Of a stretch of 64,000 bases of DNA, positions 1 through 11,658 are shown in pieces. The DNA is from Ignelater luminosus (lineage: Eukaryota > Arthropoda > Insecta > Coleoptera > Elateridae), in the NCBI GenBank assembly GCA_011009095.1, contig VTPC01001939.1:32489-96488 (forward strand), given 5' to 3'. The number at the start of each line of letters is the position of its first letter. The stretch's first letter is position 1. The notes under the pieces were generated by a model. The model made no database searches, was not told the origin of the DNA, and saw only the letters and a list, made by a program, of their open reading frames with translations. The translations under genes were made by a program, and so were the position numbers.

Positions 1-856
1 ATTATTTAATATAGCCCTAAAGAAAGTAATAAGACAGACCAACATAAACATACGAGGAGTGTACAACTACTGGCTTATGCGGATGCCATCAACATAATAG
101 CAAGAACAAAAAGGGACAAAATACAAACCTTCTTAACATTGGAAAATGCAGCACACGAGATGTACTCCAGATAAATAAGGACAAAACAAAATGCATGCAA
201 GCAGGGGTACAAAAGAGAAGAACTGAGTCACTTCAAAACCTAACAGTCGACCAACTCACGAAACCGTAAGTAGTTTTACTCAGTTAGGCTTACAAGTCAA
301 ATACAAGTTCAGAGATCAAATGAAGAGTACAACCAAGCGAATAAAACATATTTCGAACTAACCAGACACTTTAGAACAAACATAATCTTCAGAGGCACCA
401 GATGCAGATTATATAAAACCTGAATCAGACCCGTAATAACATACGTATCGGAAACCTGTGTATGACACAACAGGATAAAAACATATTAGGTACATTCGAG
501 AAAAAATACTGGGACACATTAAACGGAGCAATATAAGAAAATGGAGAGCGGCGCAGGCGTTATAGCTACGAACTATACCAGAAGTACAAGGATGTAAATA
601 TAAGTACCTTCATTAAGATTGGGAGATTGAGATGGATAGGCCATGTTAAGAAAATGGTCGAGACAAACAGCTGCCAGGAGGAAAGAGACTAAGGGGAAGA
701 CCAGAAACAAGACACTTAGACCAAATAATGGAAGACCTGACAAAACTCAGGATAACCAACTGGAAGGAAAAGGCGAAGGACAGAACAGAATAGCAAAAGA
801 TCCTAAAACAAGTCGAGACCCTTTACGGGTTGTAGAACTACTGATGATGATGATTA
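1..856 (+). mobile_element. LINE 3' end: reverse transcriptase and C-terminal domain relic (RTE/CR1-like)
   Basis: This is the 3' part of a non-LTR retrotransposon ORF2, cut by the window edge. Conceptual translation across several frames gives the reverse-transcriptase block FNIALEKVIR near the start, the catalytic box as LAYADAINIIART (about 70-110; the second Asp of YADD reads Ala), an RPVITYVSET block (about 430-460), and the family's C-terminal RWIGHVKKM block (about 630-655). A final block GRPETRHLDQIMEDL runs on to a stop at 833-835. The element closes with a TGA microsatellite tail (841-855), as in RTE-type LINEs. At least six stops or frameshifts make it a pseudogene. The superfamily is confident; the clade is inferred from the C-terminus and tail. 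Confidence 0.8.
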
Positions 857-2602
857 AATGTGCCGGCATAGCTCAAAATCACGTGAACTCGTCTTGTAGA
901 GTTCTCGGTAGCAAAAAATATTTTGACTTGTCATGTGTGGGATCTATGATGATGTTAGAACCTTTTTCTTAACACAAAAACTAGTAGTAATGCCCATAGA
1001 TAAAATTAATTTAAATTTATGGTATTATTAAATTAATTTTAGTTAGTAAGAAGTCAAGAAACAAATGCATTTTGACCAACTATGATTTTGACCAGGACGT
1101 TTTCAAGTACAGTTACTATATTCAAAATATGATATTTAAAGTTTTTGTCTGTGCAATTTGATAACTTCGAAAATCGCCCACAGTACCAAATTAGACTTTT
1201 CTCGAAACGCAAAAATCGCTTGAAGCTTTCAGAATAATGCTGTGTTTAATTAAAAACAATTTTATTATTTGGATTAGCAAGCAGAACTTTTGTTTTCAAA
1301 TTCCGTTAAAATAACCTAAACGTATCTGATTTAGAAAATTTAATTTCCATCGAATTTTTTTATTAAAGCAAAGAACATTTTGTTACACAATCAAATGTCT
1401 CTTACCAATGTATATTCAGTGACCAATACATCAGTGTTTTTGGAAAACAACAAAACAAATAACTAAAAGTAATAACATGGTTACATTCTAATTACAAAGC
1501 TTCTCATTTATTTCAAAGTTATAAATATCAACCCACTGAATAGTAAACATAAATAAATCTGAATGCAAAATAATACAAGATAAACTTCCCCAGGAAGATA
1601 GAGATATTTTGTAGAGTATTTACCTAAAAGTCTTAATACAAAAGCTCCGTGTATGAAGCCTTCTGCGATTTTTCTCTTTTTTTTTAATCAGGGAATCTTT
1701 GAAAGACCTGTTATTTTAAGCACAACTTCTTTGAATTCTTGTTCAATCTCTTTATTTAAGGTTTAAATCTCGGAGAGCGAACAGATTTTTCCTAATGGTA
1801 TTACAAAACTCTTAACGAACATTGTATCTTCCTTTTGATTCTACGAGAGAGTATACATATACATACTATACATAAGCTCTTTTCACATTTAATTTATTTT
1901 TCGCTTTTGTCTCCCTTCCGTTTTTTCTTCTTCCTTTTAGTGTACAAGGAGAATGTACGATGATACAAATTAACCGCTATAACATCAACAAAATTATTTT
2001 CGAAAAAGAAACGAGGGGGATATTCAACATGTTTGTTTTAGAGAAGCATGTTTGATTTCCCGATGAGATCTTAAAAAAATATCTGTTTTAATCTACTGTT
2101 TTAGGCGGTCGTAGTATAACAGTAGAAGTGTGTGTGTGTTTTTGTAGAACAAACATCTTTAGATGGATTTTATCCGTGAGCGCTATAATTTTCTAGAACA
2201 CACGGAATCTCTTGACACGCAGGAAAAAAAAATAAAATGTCAGTTTTGTCTGACGTTTATTTATTTAATATATATCGCGTTGGTCAATTTAGAAATATAG
2301 TTCATGGTGTCAGGGAAAGAGCGTACTTCAGCGAAAAACGTTTTTATAATCTTGTAAAGTACCATTTTGTAATTTATTGATTTATAATTTTGAGCAAGAT
2401 TAAGTGATAGAAAAAAGCTTTTCTAAGGTATATTCTCATAAAAGATTCATTGTAAGAAGGAAAATATTTCACAGCATGAGGTTTTGATTGGGAAATTGGA
2501 AAAGTTAAAGGCAACTTTTCGAATTATTATAAAAAAGAGAATACGTTTTCATGGTGAAGACAAAAAAACAAGAATTTTATTTAAAAATAAATAAATGCAA
2601 TC
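857..2602. other. AT-rich stretch, nothing recognised
   Basis: No coding motif, inverted-repeat pair or RNA gene is visible. There is a short TG run at about 2129-2139 and several poly-A or poly-T runs. It separates two TE-derived regions. Confidence 0.5.
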
Positions 2603-3984
2603 TTGATAAAAAAGCTAAAAATATTTGTTAGATGTAGTTTACAGCTATTCTTATTTAGATGTTCTTCTAAATCCCTAATTGATGGTAATGGTATAATACA
2701 ACATACACAGAAATGCACTAGTTGGGATTTTAAAGCTAGATTCAAGCCGGTTGATGCTTTTAAAGTATTTCATGGACCTATATCACAGTATTTAATTGTA
2801 AATGTACGTCATGCAAATTAAATTCCAGTTAATGAAGTCTCCCGACATGCTGACTCTTTTTTTGTTAACTACGCTCATTTTTAAGATAAGAGAAGAGAGT
2901 GGCCGCATAAGAAAACACCACTGTTTCTGCATGTAAGTGGTAGTAGTCGTAATTCTTCAAAACTTTGGCAAGCAGTGGCTCCGGTTGAATGCTTACGCGG
3001 CCCAGTTTACATTCGGTGTACTTGTTGGCCATCTTTATCCTAATCCTTTATCTTCCATTGTAAACAGCCTTCTTTCCGTCTCAAGCTACAGGTAGTTCTT
3101 TCTGATGTAGCTAGACGGCTAGATCTTGTTCTATCTTGCGTGTAAAATTTATGCAACTTGAGGGAATGTCACAAAGGTTGTCTGTAATCACTCTGCCTGT
3201 TCAGCATGGTAAGTGTAAAAACAAAGCCGCTCAAAAGCTGAAGGAAGCTACAAAACTGAGAATCTAATTAGCAGGCGTATTGTTAATGTTTCTATATTAT
3301 TATTCAGCGAACCTACAGACTTGTCGATCAAACTACTTTACACCACTTCAAATGCATTCTAGTAGCCAAAATTCAAACCTGCAACATGCAAAGAAAACGT
3401 TATACCGTCGAGATATATAATTTGGGTCTATTTGTTGACTGATGCAAAATTGACCCTGTAAGTAAGTCTGCATCGCTCCACTTAAATATTCTTAAGGTGA
3501 AACAGAGAGTTGGACTACCCCAGGTGTTAATGAATTTTGGGCTTTGAAGTTTTTTAGCGCAACATGTTCCAAGATTATCTGCTGTTGGACTTCTTAGACC
3601 GTTGAAGAATTTTTCTTCAGAAGCCTACAAGATGCCTCAAATAAACTCTTTTAAATTATTTAACGTCATAGACTCATATTTATGCTTTGGAGAAGATCCA
3701 AACTATTTTGCCGAGCCTTACAAGTAATTCTTTACATTTCGCAAGCAACTTGAGATCTACAAATGATTTAATGAGTCAAATCTACTTTGTTTCAAAAACC
3801 CAAATCCAAGTAACATCGTAAACGGGTTAAATGTTGATCAGACTCAGTTTAAGGCATAAACAGTCACTTTAGAATATTCCCACTTTAACTGAGATTGAGT
3901 CAAATTGCTTAATTGTAGAAAACGCCAAAACCGCAGCAGAACTTAAAACTACCAAAGTAGTCCATAAACCATCTGAGGAGAACA
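2603..3984. other. Degenerate stretch with one 72-residue open frame, not assigned
   Basis: A 72-codon frame at 2603-2821 (plus) reads as a basic, Cys-containing peptide that I do not recognise. Between 2820 and 3984 the plus strand shows protein-like fragments in several frames, including one around 3480-3740, but no diagnostic motif. It may be the decayed upstream part of whatever gave the 3985-4350 frame. That is an inference from position only. Confidence 0.25.
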
Positions 3985-4350
3985 TTGACTCTAAAAGTAT
4001 GGAATTACCTTTCATTGCTGAAGCTTTCTACGTCCAATCTAACACTTACAAAAAGCAAGAAGTCGTCTTCTGTTATTCTAGGAGATAGTAAACCTCAGAC
4101 TCCATCAACTTATATGGCTGATGTATCACCCATTCATGATATTGTTAAGAAAAAAACTGCTAATGTGGAAAAAGTTAAACAAATAAGTGTACCATCTCGT
4201 TCTCATAAACATGATCCAGCAGAGAATAGTATTTTAGAGACATCAGGGAGTAGAACTAAAACAGCAAGCAGGAGATCAAAATTTAAAACGCAGCGAGAAC
4301 AAGAGAAAAAAGAGAGTATAGGGAAGGGTCAGATTTATAATATACGATGA
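3985..4350 (+). pseudogene. Basic Ser/Lys-rich 121-residue frame, possibly the C-terminal tail of a pogo/Tigger-type transposase
   Basis: The frame is open for 121 codons, unusually long for this AT-rich sequence. It encodes a low-complexity polar region with the segment YMADVSPIHDIVKKKT at about residues 42-58, followed by a Lys/Arg/Glu-rich end. Pogo/Tigger-type transposases often end in an (I/V)SPIP...KR-rich tail of this kind, which is the only basis for the suggestion. No DDE triad was found upstream, and no TIR pair was found. It could equally be a chance frame. Confidence 0.25.
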
Positions 4351-4670
4351 GAATTCATAAACTTATTGGCTAGAATACTTTAAAACCAGCTTGTTAATGC
4401 AAGTGTAGATTAAAATACAAAGAGAACATAACTGACGAAATGCGCTAATAAATAATACACTCCCAGTTTTTGACTGAGACAAAATCTATAGCCATGAAAA
4501 GGCCGTTTATGGTATCTAACGTGTAACAAATTTTAATAACAAGAATCAGACGAAGAAATAATATGCGTAAAAGTAAAAGACAGTACACAAACAAATACAG
4601 CCTTGAGGTTAATATAAGACGTATTACGGCGTCCAAGACATTTTTTATACACACCTTTAGTATATCACAG

Positions 4671-5499
4671 TAGAGGCCTGCACAGGGCAGGTTTCCTGGT
4701 AGGGCCTTTACTGGTCCTAGGTTGAAGCTCGGGTTTGGGTCGGACCAAGCCTCAGTTTAAAAACTTATTAAGCTTTTCGGGCCTATGTCTTGTCAATCGG
4801 GCAGGTCGGGCCTCTCAAGCTGTTAGGTCTTCTCCAACCTGTCGATTTGTTACATCCTGTCGGACCTTTTGAGTCTCTAGAGCCTTTTGGACTTTTCGGC
4901 CCTTTGGACTTCTCGAATCTGTAGGACCGTTTGGGCCTCTCGAGGTTATTGGACTTTTCGGCCCTTCGGGTCTATCTGGCAATTTAGATCCTTCGGGGTG
5001 TCGAACATTTCGCATCTGCGGATCATACGAGTCTATCGAACCTTTTTTAACTTATTGACCCTTCGGGCTTCTCGTGTCGATCGGGCCGTTCGGACCTCTC
5101 GAGCCTGTCGGACCGTTTGGACTTATTTAGCGTTTTGGATTTTTTGGTCCTTTTAGTGTATCGGGCCATTTAAATCCTTCGGGCCAGTCGAACCTCTTGT
5201 CCTGTCGGTCCATACGGGTCTATCGGGTTTTTTAAACTTCTCGCGTGTTCAGGTCTCTCGGGTCTATCGCGCCGTTTGGATTTCTTCTGCTGTCGAGCTT
5301 GTCGCGAATTTTATACTTTTTGGCTCTTCAGGCTTCACTGTCGGGCCATTCATTTCTTTCGAACCGTTGCATTCGTGCCGTTCGGGCCTCTCGGTCTATT
5401 TGGGCATATCGGGCCGATCAAGAAGTTGCCGGGTTTTCCTTCCCCAAGTTGGACAGGGGTTGACCGGTCCTAGAAATTTCGGCTTGTGCAGGAGCTCTA
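4671..5499. mobile_element. Non-autonomous hAT transposon (829 bp)
   Basis: The ends form inverted repeats: TAGAGGCCTGCACA at 4671-4684 pairs with TGTGCAGGAGCTCTA at 5485-5499, allowing one extra base. The flanks carry an 8-bp target-site duplication with one mismatch, TATCACAG (4663-4670) and TATTACAG (5500-5507). TAGAG-type ends with an 8-bp duplication are diagnostic of the hAT superfamily. No transposase is present. The interior is almost entirely a degenerate GC-rich short-period repeat, listed separately, so the element must have depended on an enzyme made elsewhere. The single mismatch in the duplication suggests moderate age. Confidence 0.85.
4760..5465. repeat. Degenerate 9-bp-period GC-rich tandem repeat inside the hAT element
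   Basis: Plus-strand phrases such as TTCGGGCC, CTCGGGTC, TATCGGGCC and TTTGGAC recur with a spacing that is mostly a multiple of 9 bp, forming a minisatellite with many substitutions. Read on the minus strand (4815-5015) the period gives a collagen-like Gly-Pro-X pattern, for example PEGPKSP and SRGPNGPTD. This follows from the 9-bp unit and is not evidence of a collagen gene. The GC content is well above that of the flanks. Repeats inside a hAT can act as subterminal transposase-binding sites; that role here is inference. Confidence 0.75.
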
Positions 5500-5507
5500 T
5501 ATTACAG

Positions 5508-7255
5508 TAATTATTGGACACGGTCATTGGAAAAAAAAAGCGATAGTAGTATCATCGCTACAGACAAAAAGCATACGATGTTTGGGCTAGTGTTCGAAAA
5601 TCACATTTCTGTTTTGGGCATAGAAACCTCACTATTGGCGCGAGAGGATTAAAAAAAATACTTGAGAAACCACCTCGACATCTCTAAAATGTATCAGTTA
5701 TATTGAAAAACTTGTGCAGATGTCCCACAAGAAGGTATTACCAAAGTTTGATTGTATGTCAAGATTTTCAATTACGCCTTCAGAAATCCTGACGAAGTTA
5801 CGTGAGACGTATTATTATAGCTACAAAAACTGAATTTAAATTAAGAAAAAAAATTTGTTTAATACATACAGTTTAGCAGGAAGAATTTAAGAACTCTGCA
5901 AATACGTCAAATAATAGAAATAACATTTTTTAGAAATTGCTGAATTAACAAAAGCTTTGTTTTAGATTTGCACGTGTTAATGCAAAAAAAATTAAATCGC
6001 AGAATAAAACGTCAAAGGAGATTGTCTTGCATTTTTCAAACAATAAATTGTGCCAGTGGACAATGATTTCAACATTGTGGAAGTTTTGAATGCCAATGTT
6101 AAGTTTACGTTTCAGATCAACAAAATGAGTTTTTCTAAATAGGAAACAAAAACATTCAGAATTAATTCACAGTCGATAGACAGTAAGCTTAAAGGTTTGT
6201 TAATTCACAGTAAAGTTAAATTAATTATTGGAATTTTGTAACAATGTCAACTGAGCATTCAATGTAAAAGTAGTGCCTATTTTGTTTTTTTTTAACTTAA
6301 ATTTCTAATTTGGTACCACGAGGATTTTTTATTAAACAAGAAAACTGAAATTAAAGATGAAATTTCTGAAAGGTTCTACTACCAAGTTACTAAGCTAGGC
6401 TAAGCTTTTCATATTAGAAGCTTCGTGTTGTATTATTTTAACTTCAGTATAAATTTAAGTTAACGAACCAATTAGTGGACCATTAACACACCTCAGTTAC
6501 AAAACGAGTGGAGATTAAAGTGGGCAAAATTTAAATTAAAATAAAAAAACTTCATAGAAGCTTTTTGTTGATTTCTATTTTGCTTGTTTTAAGGTGATGC
6601 CACCACAGTAGTTATTTAAGGTTAGACAATTTATTAATGAGACAAAGATTTGATAGTGCTTGCACATCTAGTGCTTGTGACATCTAATGGTTTGGCGCAA
6701 CAACGCAGCAGCTCGTTTTATCCATTAGCTAAATAATGAGGAAAAGATACTTAACTTCCTTTATTATTTGGTGTGAAGAGCTGTTAGCTCCAGAACTAGT
6801 TTCGTTGTTGCACCACCAAAGTGTTTGTGTTCTAAAAGTAGCTTTAAGAAACGTGTAGGCTGTTAGACAGTTACTCACCAACTGGTAACAGTGAAAACAG
6901 CTCCGAGGCAATTGCAAATACAAAAACAAGAAAAAAATAATGAAATGAAAAGTAAGGTTATGAAGAAAAAAAATTTATAAATTAAAAATTCTAGAAAAGA
7001 AATTGCAGAAAAGAAAGATTCATGAGCAGACGGGTATTTATAATTCCGGATTACATAACACAGTTCATACGATCATCAAAAGTCTCTGATGATATCTTGC
7101 TTAGCCATGGGTTATCTGAAAAAGAAAACAAATACTCTAAAACTTGAAAAAGAGAACAGGTGCAGCTCTGGCGCAACTTTCTGATTTGTTTCAAGTTTTC
7201 AAGATTACCTTGAGCTGTCCCAATTTATCTTTATTAGCAGACTTCTTTACCAATA
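5508..7255. other. AT-rich stretch without genes; one small inverted repeat
   Basis: Nothing coding is recognised. A short inverted repeat, TTTGGCGCAACAACG near 6692-6707 against CGTTGTTGCACCACCAAA near 6804-6821, could fold into a stem-loop of about 130 nt. No target duplication is obvious. Confidence 0.4.
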
Positions 7256-7259
7256 GAAA

Positions 7260-8450
7260 CTTATAGTCTGTAAGTCTACTTGTTCCACACGTCTATGTTC
7301 TCAAAAACAGATCCTTCATACCCAACATGACAATCCTCTGATTCTAAGAATTAGGAAAGTCGATCTTCCTTGAACACAATACAGTAAAACGTCTCTCTAC
7401 AGACATCTCTATATAGCCAGCATCACTGCATCAAAAACACTTTTTTAAGTTTTTATAATCAATACGTTTTTACCTCTGATTACGGACACTTTTTTGCATA
7501 GATGCTGTCCGTTATAGAGGGGTTTTACTGTATCATAGAGTTCTGAATTCTTCTCAGACCTTAGAGTAGTTTTTAAGTCAGATTTGTAGCGTTTGTAAAT
7601 ACAAGCAGAGTCTCTCTGTTTTTAATTCTCGAAAATTCGAAGGCTTCGTTTTCTAAAAACTGAAAATCTGCTGCATTTCAAAGTTTCAAAGTTGGAGTCA
7701 CTCTCGATTGATCAATGTTGTGCATGTAAAGTAAACCTCAGTGATCTCCAATTTGAAGTTATCTCTATTTTCTCCAGGATCTCAAAAAGAGTCCCTCGAT
7801 ACGCAGGTATGGATATGATAACCCTGTGATTCTAAGAATTAGTCAAAGAAGCTTCAATATGTTTGAAGATGAGTCAGTCTCCCTTGAACTCAATGCCATG
7901 AAGTCCTGAGTCGTGCTCAAATTGGCCCTTAGGTCAGGTTTGTAGTGATGGAAACGTTTCGTAAAACTAAGCGGATTTGTCTTTTTAGTTTCTGTGAATT
8001 CGACACTTTTGCTTTCCGAAAACTAGAGACTCGCTCTGTGGTACGTGGTAGTTACTGTACTGTACATGTAAAGCAAACCTCAGCGGTACTCACTCTAGAA
8101 TTAACTCTACTTGTTTTATATGTTTTTGTTCTCAGAAAGAGACCTCGATACGCAGATATCGGTATAACTCGTAGTTCTAAACATTAGAAAACTGACTTCG
8201 AAATAAGTCGAGTTCCTTCGGACTCAATATCATGGAGTTTCTAACTTTGCTCAAGTAATTCTTAGGTCAGATCTCTTTTCTCTTTTTAATTTCTAAGACT
8301 TTAACGGTTTTGCTTTGCGAGAACTGAAGATCTGCTTTGTTTCAAGGTTTCAATGGTAAGTTGGAGTTAGTCTAAATTGCTCAATTGTGCATGTAAAGTA
8401 AATCTCTAAGGTAAAACTTTAAGGTTAACTAATTCCCTTTTCTGCAACCA
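7260..8450. repeat. Diverged tandem array with units of about 330-356 bp
   Basis: Successive blocks start with TCAGATTTGTAG-like sequence at 7578, TCAGGTTTGTAG at 7934 and TCAGATCTC at 8267. They share further landmarks in the same order: TGCATGTAAAGTAAACCTC, CTCGATACGCAG, TCTAAGAATTAG, TTGAACTCAAT and a closing CTTAGG. A partial unit precedes 7578 from about 7260, and the last unit fades by about 8450. Full units are 356 and 333 bp. The copies have diverged clearly, so the array is old and has not been homogenised. The period and divergence fit a small satellite or the remains of a repeated retroelement segment. Confidence 0.75.
7382..7530. mobile_element. 149-bp MITE of Tc1/mariner/pogo type inserted in the tandem array
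   Basis: The left end CAGTAAAACGTCTCTCTA and the right end TATAGAGGGGTTTTACTG are imperfect inverted repeats, both flanked by TA (7380-7381 and 7531-7532). A TA duplication and CAGT-type ends are typical of Tc1/mariner/pogo MITEs. Removing the element and one TA restores the sequence seen in neighbouring array units, for example CTCAATATCATGGAG near 8223, so the array supplies an empty-site comparison. It has no coding capacity. Confidence 0.85.
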
Positions 8451-8670
8451 GAAGTTTTTATTAAAGTTTTGCCTATTTTCAAGTTTATTCCTGATTTCAA
8501 AGCTCTTCTGATGATAAAGCTTACTAAAACAAAAAAGTGGAATAAGAATTGAGAAAGAACGGCATATAAAAAGAAGTTCTACTTTGGTTTGACTAACAAC
8601 AAAACGCTCTATTACTAAAAGTGCCAGTGGGTAATGTCTTTTATTTAAGGCAGCTTTGGATGTTTAACTT

Positions 8671-8913
8671 ATGTGTTCACTTCGCAAAATGTGGAAAAGC
8701 ACATTTTTACACTTACTTAGAAATAACAAGGAAAAAACATCAAATGAATCTGTTAGTTTTCTGTTTTATTATATTGATGATCTATTGGATAAAAATGTAA
8801 CTAGACTGTACCGTTTTTCGAATAAATGTGCCGAACAGAATAAGAACTCGGCCATAGTTCATTTTCAATGTACACCAGTCCGATCTGGCAGATTAAAAAA
8901 TGCTTTGCTTTAG
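8671..8913 (+). pseudogene. Fragment of a transposon-type protein with an NKCAEQNKN motif
   Basis: An 80-codon frame contains the block RFSNKCAEQNKNSAIVHF. It resembles the SDNCAGQNKN block, followed by a GHS...D...E pattern, in a group of uncharacterised insect TE-derived proteins. In those proteins the Asp of SDNCAGQNKN is probably a nuclease residue; here it reads Asn or is lost. Upstream sequence from about 8600 and downstream to about 9060 may be further decayed parts in other frames. I cannot name the superfamily from sequence alone. Confidence 0.4.
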
Positions 8914-9064
8914 TAGAAAGACATGTGGAAAGTAAACTACTCAGTAGGAAATATCTCCCAAAATATTTAAAGTGGTACCATTGAATCAAGATACAATAAA
9001 AACAAGAAAAGTTTGCCTTGTTTCAATATGAGCAAATATGTTATAGATCAAGCCAAAACAGCAT

Positions 9065-11654
9065 AGAGTGTTTCAAGTGGCAAAGTGTTTAAAATTTACT
9101 ACAAAGTACAAAAATTCTCTTCCACTAAAAACCGTTAAAGTTGGAAAATATTATAGTATTGGGCAGTAAGTACAAGACAATCTGTATTTTTATCAGTCTT
9201 TGCGTGCTGTAAGTTTTTGGAAATTTATTAAGGAAACATTACTTAAAGATTCTACTACGTCATGGATCTAAGCAGTTCCTAGTTCTGATACTCGAAAGCA
9301 TTTTCAATTTCTAATTGTATTTTCCTATCTTAGTGGCAATGATTTCTAGTTTCATCTTAGATAAGTATCCTCTTACTAAGTTTGTAGTTAAAGACTACCA
9401 CAATATTGCTATTTTGCTTTAGATTCTCTCCTCTATCCAGGGTCATTTGGTCAAGAACGTGCTACGACAGCAAATGACTGTAAGGTATAACCGTTCCGCC
9501 AGATATTATTATTAATACGTTGTTATCATGTACAGATTTCAAAGTACGCGCATGAAAACTTCTTGGTTTGATCGTCTCAACCAAAACCAATCTAAAATCT
9601 AATTTATAGTACAAATCTTTTTAATTGGATAAGATTGTTGTGTCTCAACAAGGTAGATATTAAAAACAAGTTTAATTAACCTACGAAACTGTCAGTATAT
9701 CAAATAAGTCTAAAATAATCCGCTTTACTATACAACAAAAGTCTTTTAGTTTATACTCTCAATTATCAAATTGTCATGTAAGTTCATTCTGTAGCTTCAA
9801 ACACAATAGCCAAGTTTAGGTAGTTAACAACGTGACTTTAACAAACTTAGTTCCTACGACAAAGTTCATTTAAAAAAATCAATACGTTTTACTTTTACAC
9901 GATTGGCTTTAATTTCTCAGCTAATTTTATTTTTTGTTTCTCTACTACTTTAAGATTTGAATTTAACAGAAATAAATCGTTTGACTGGTGCATTTTAATT
10001 TCTATTACTGTAAATCTCTAATTGTTAATTGTTGATTATAGAAAGGCGCTTGCAGAGTTTGAGAATGAAATGAACATCCTGTAAATTCTGCTGATGAATA
10101 AAATGATAAGGATTTCAAAGTTTTACCTAATAATATTCAATTAAGTTATCACTTTTCTTTCTTTATTAGGGGTCTTTCCCCTCATCTTTTCTAGAAATGA
10201 CAGTTAAATGCAATTAAATGTAATTTTCTTTCTGTGACAACAGGCAGGGAAAAGATCCAATAAAAATGATAATTTCGCTATAAAACGTTTAGAACTTTTA
10301 GATTTTATTGTTTTTATTGTAGAAATTCGTAATGGAACACCATGTATACAGACAGTGATACTTTCTTTAATTGCCTTTTTTAAATTAAATAAATAACATT
10401 ATTAGTTCGCGTCGTCCTAATTTTTTGTTACAGAATACTTCAATGAAACAGTACTGTCTTATAATAGTACATAACATTAACTGTAAATTAAAACATACTC
10501 AATTGGGATGTATATGTCAAAGGTTAAAAGAAGTAAAGTCTAAAGTTGCTTGTTTTAGAGTTCCGTTTCAGATTTAATTTTGGTAAACATCGTTATAAAA
10601 AAAGTGGCTTATGTTTTCAACCTACATGACATCATTTAATATATTTTTTTATTAAAGATGAAAACATGTTTAACAATGTTTTGTTTCGAGAAAGCCAAGG
10701 TTTTCGAGTTTTTATTATTTAAAAAAAAAAACAAAATGATGACTGACAACGAAAAATATTGTCTAGAGTTCGAGTGGGTGTTTGCAGACATTTTTAATTT
10801 TGTTTCTTCCCAATGTTATAAGTTATTGTTTACGCAAATTTAATTTTTGCCCTCATGGATAGTGTGTAACAAAAAGGTTCGTAACAAAAATCTGCTATTT
10901 ATCTACCTACCTACCCACTTTTGTCTATGAACACATTTTGCAGCTTTTAGAGCAATCGGTACTTTAAATTGGATTTGCATGAACTTAACTGTGTGCTTGA
11001 ATGTTTACGTTTTCTATTTTGAGATTAGAAGCATTCTAGAAATAATAAATAGTTGAAATACAACTTTCAAAATAGGAAAGTTTGAAATTTCTAAATTCTT
11101 GAGATGAAGAATTATTTGCATTTGCTGCAAGAAAAAACCAAAAATAAAAAATAAACGAAGCTACGTACTGTACAGAGTGTCCTAAATTCGACAGTGTTAG
11201 ATCTGTTATTATTGCAACTACGAAAATCCTGTTTTGCACATAATTGACCCAACTTTTCAAGGAAAATTTATTGATGAAGGCAAAAAATCGGCAACTCTTG
11301 TTCTTTACAGTCTATCCTTTTCCCGATTTCAGTAATTGTCCATAACCCTTTGATTTTTATAAATAGAGCAAAATGCCAGAGAAAGCAGCCTATTGCAGTT
11401 TCTATACTTGTCATTTATTCAAAAAGGTTCGGCCATGAAAATCTTTTTATATTGAACTCAACAAAAGAGCAAGTTCGTTATGGATTACTCTGTATATTAG
11501 TATGTATTATCGAAATATACTCATTTAAAATAAACAAATCAACGAGTCTCATGAGATTTTTTTTTATCAAAAGGATACTTTTGAAGATATAAATTATATC
11601 CCCTACTTTTTCTTCGGTTGTTTGTTCAACGCCACCGGCAAAAGAATAAATACA
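9065..11654. other. AT-rich stretch, no gene recognised
   Basis: Several short open frames occur (for example 10658-10843 and 11350-11592), all AT-driven with no domain or codon signal. No inverted-repeat pair, tRNA or host exon is seen. It ends at the TTAA that borders the piggyBac element. Confidence 0.45.
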
Positions 11655-11658
11655 TTAA

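Noticed and set aside
4815..5015. Collagen-like Gly-Pro-X open frame on the minus strand
   Set aside because: It is the translation of a degenerate 9-bp repeat inside a hAT element; the frame is short, lacks a start context or signal peptide, and the opposite strand is also open.
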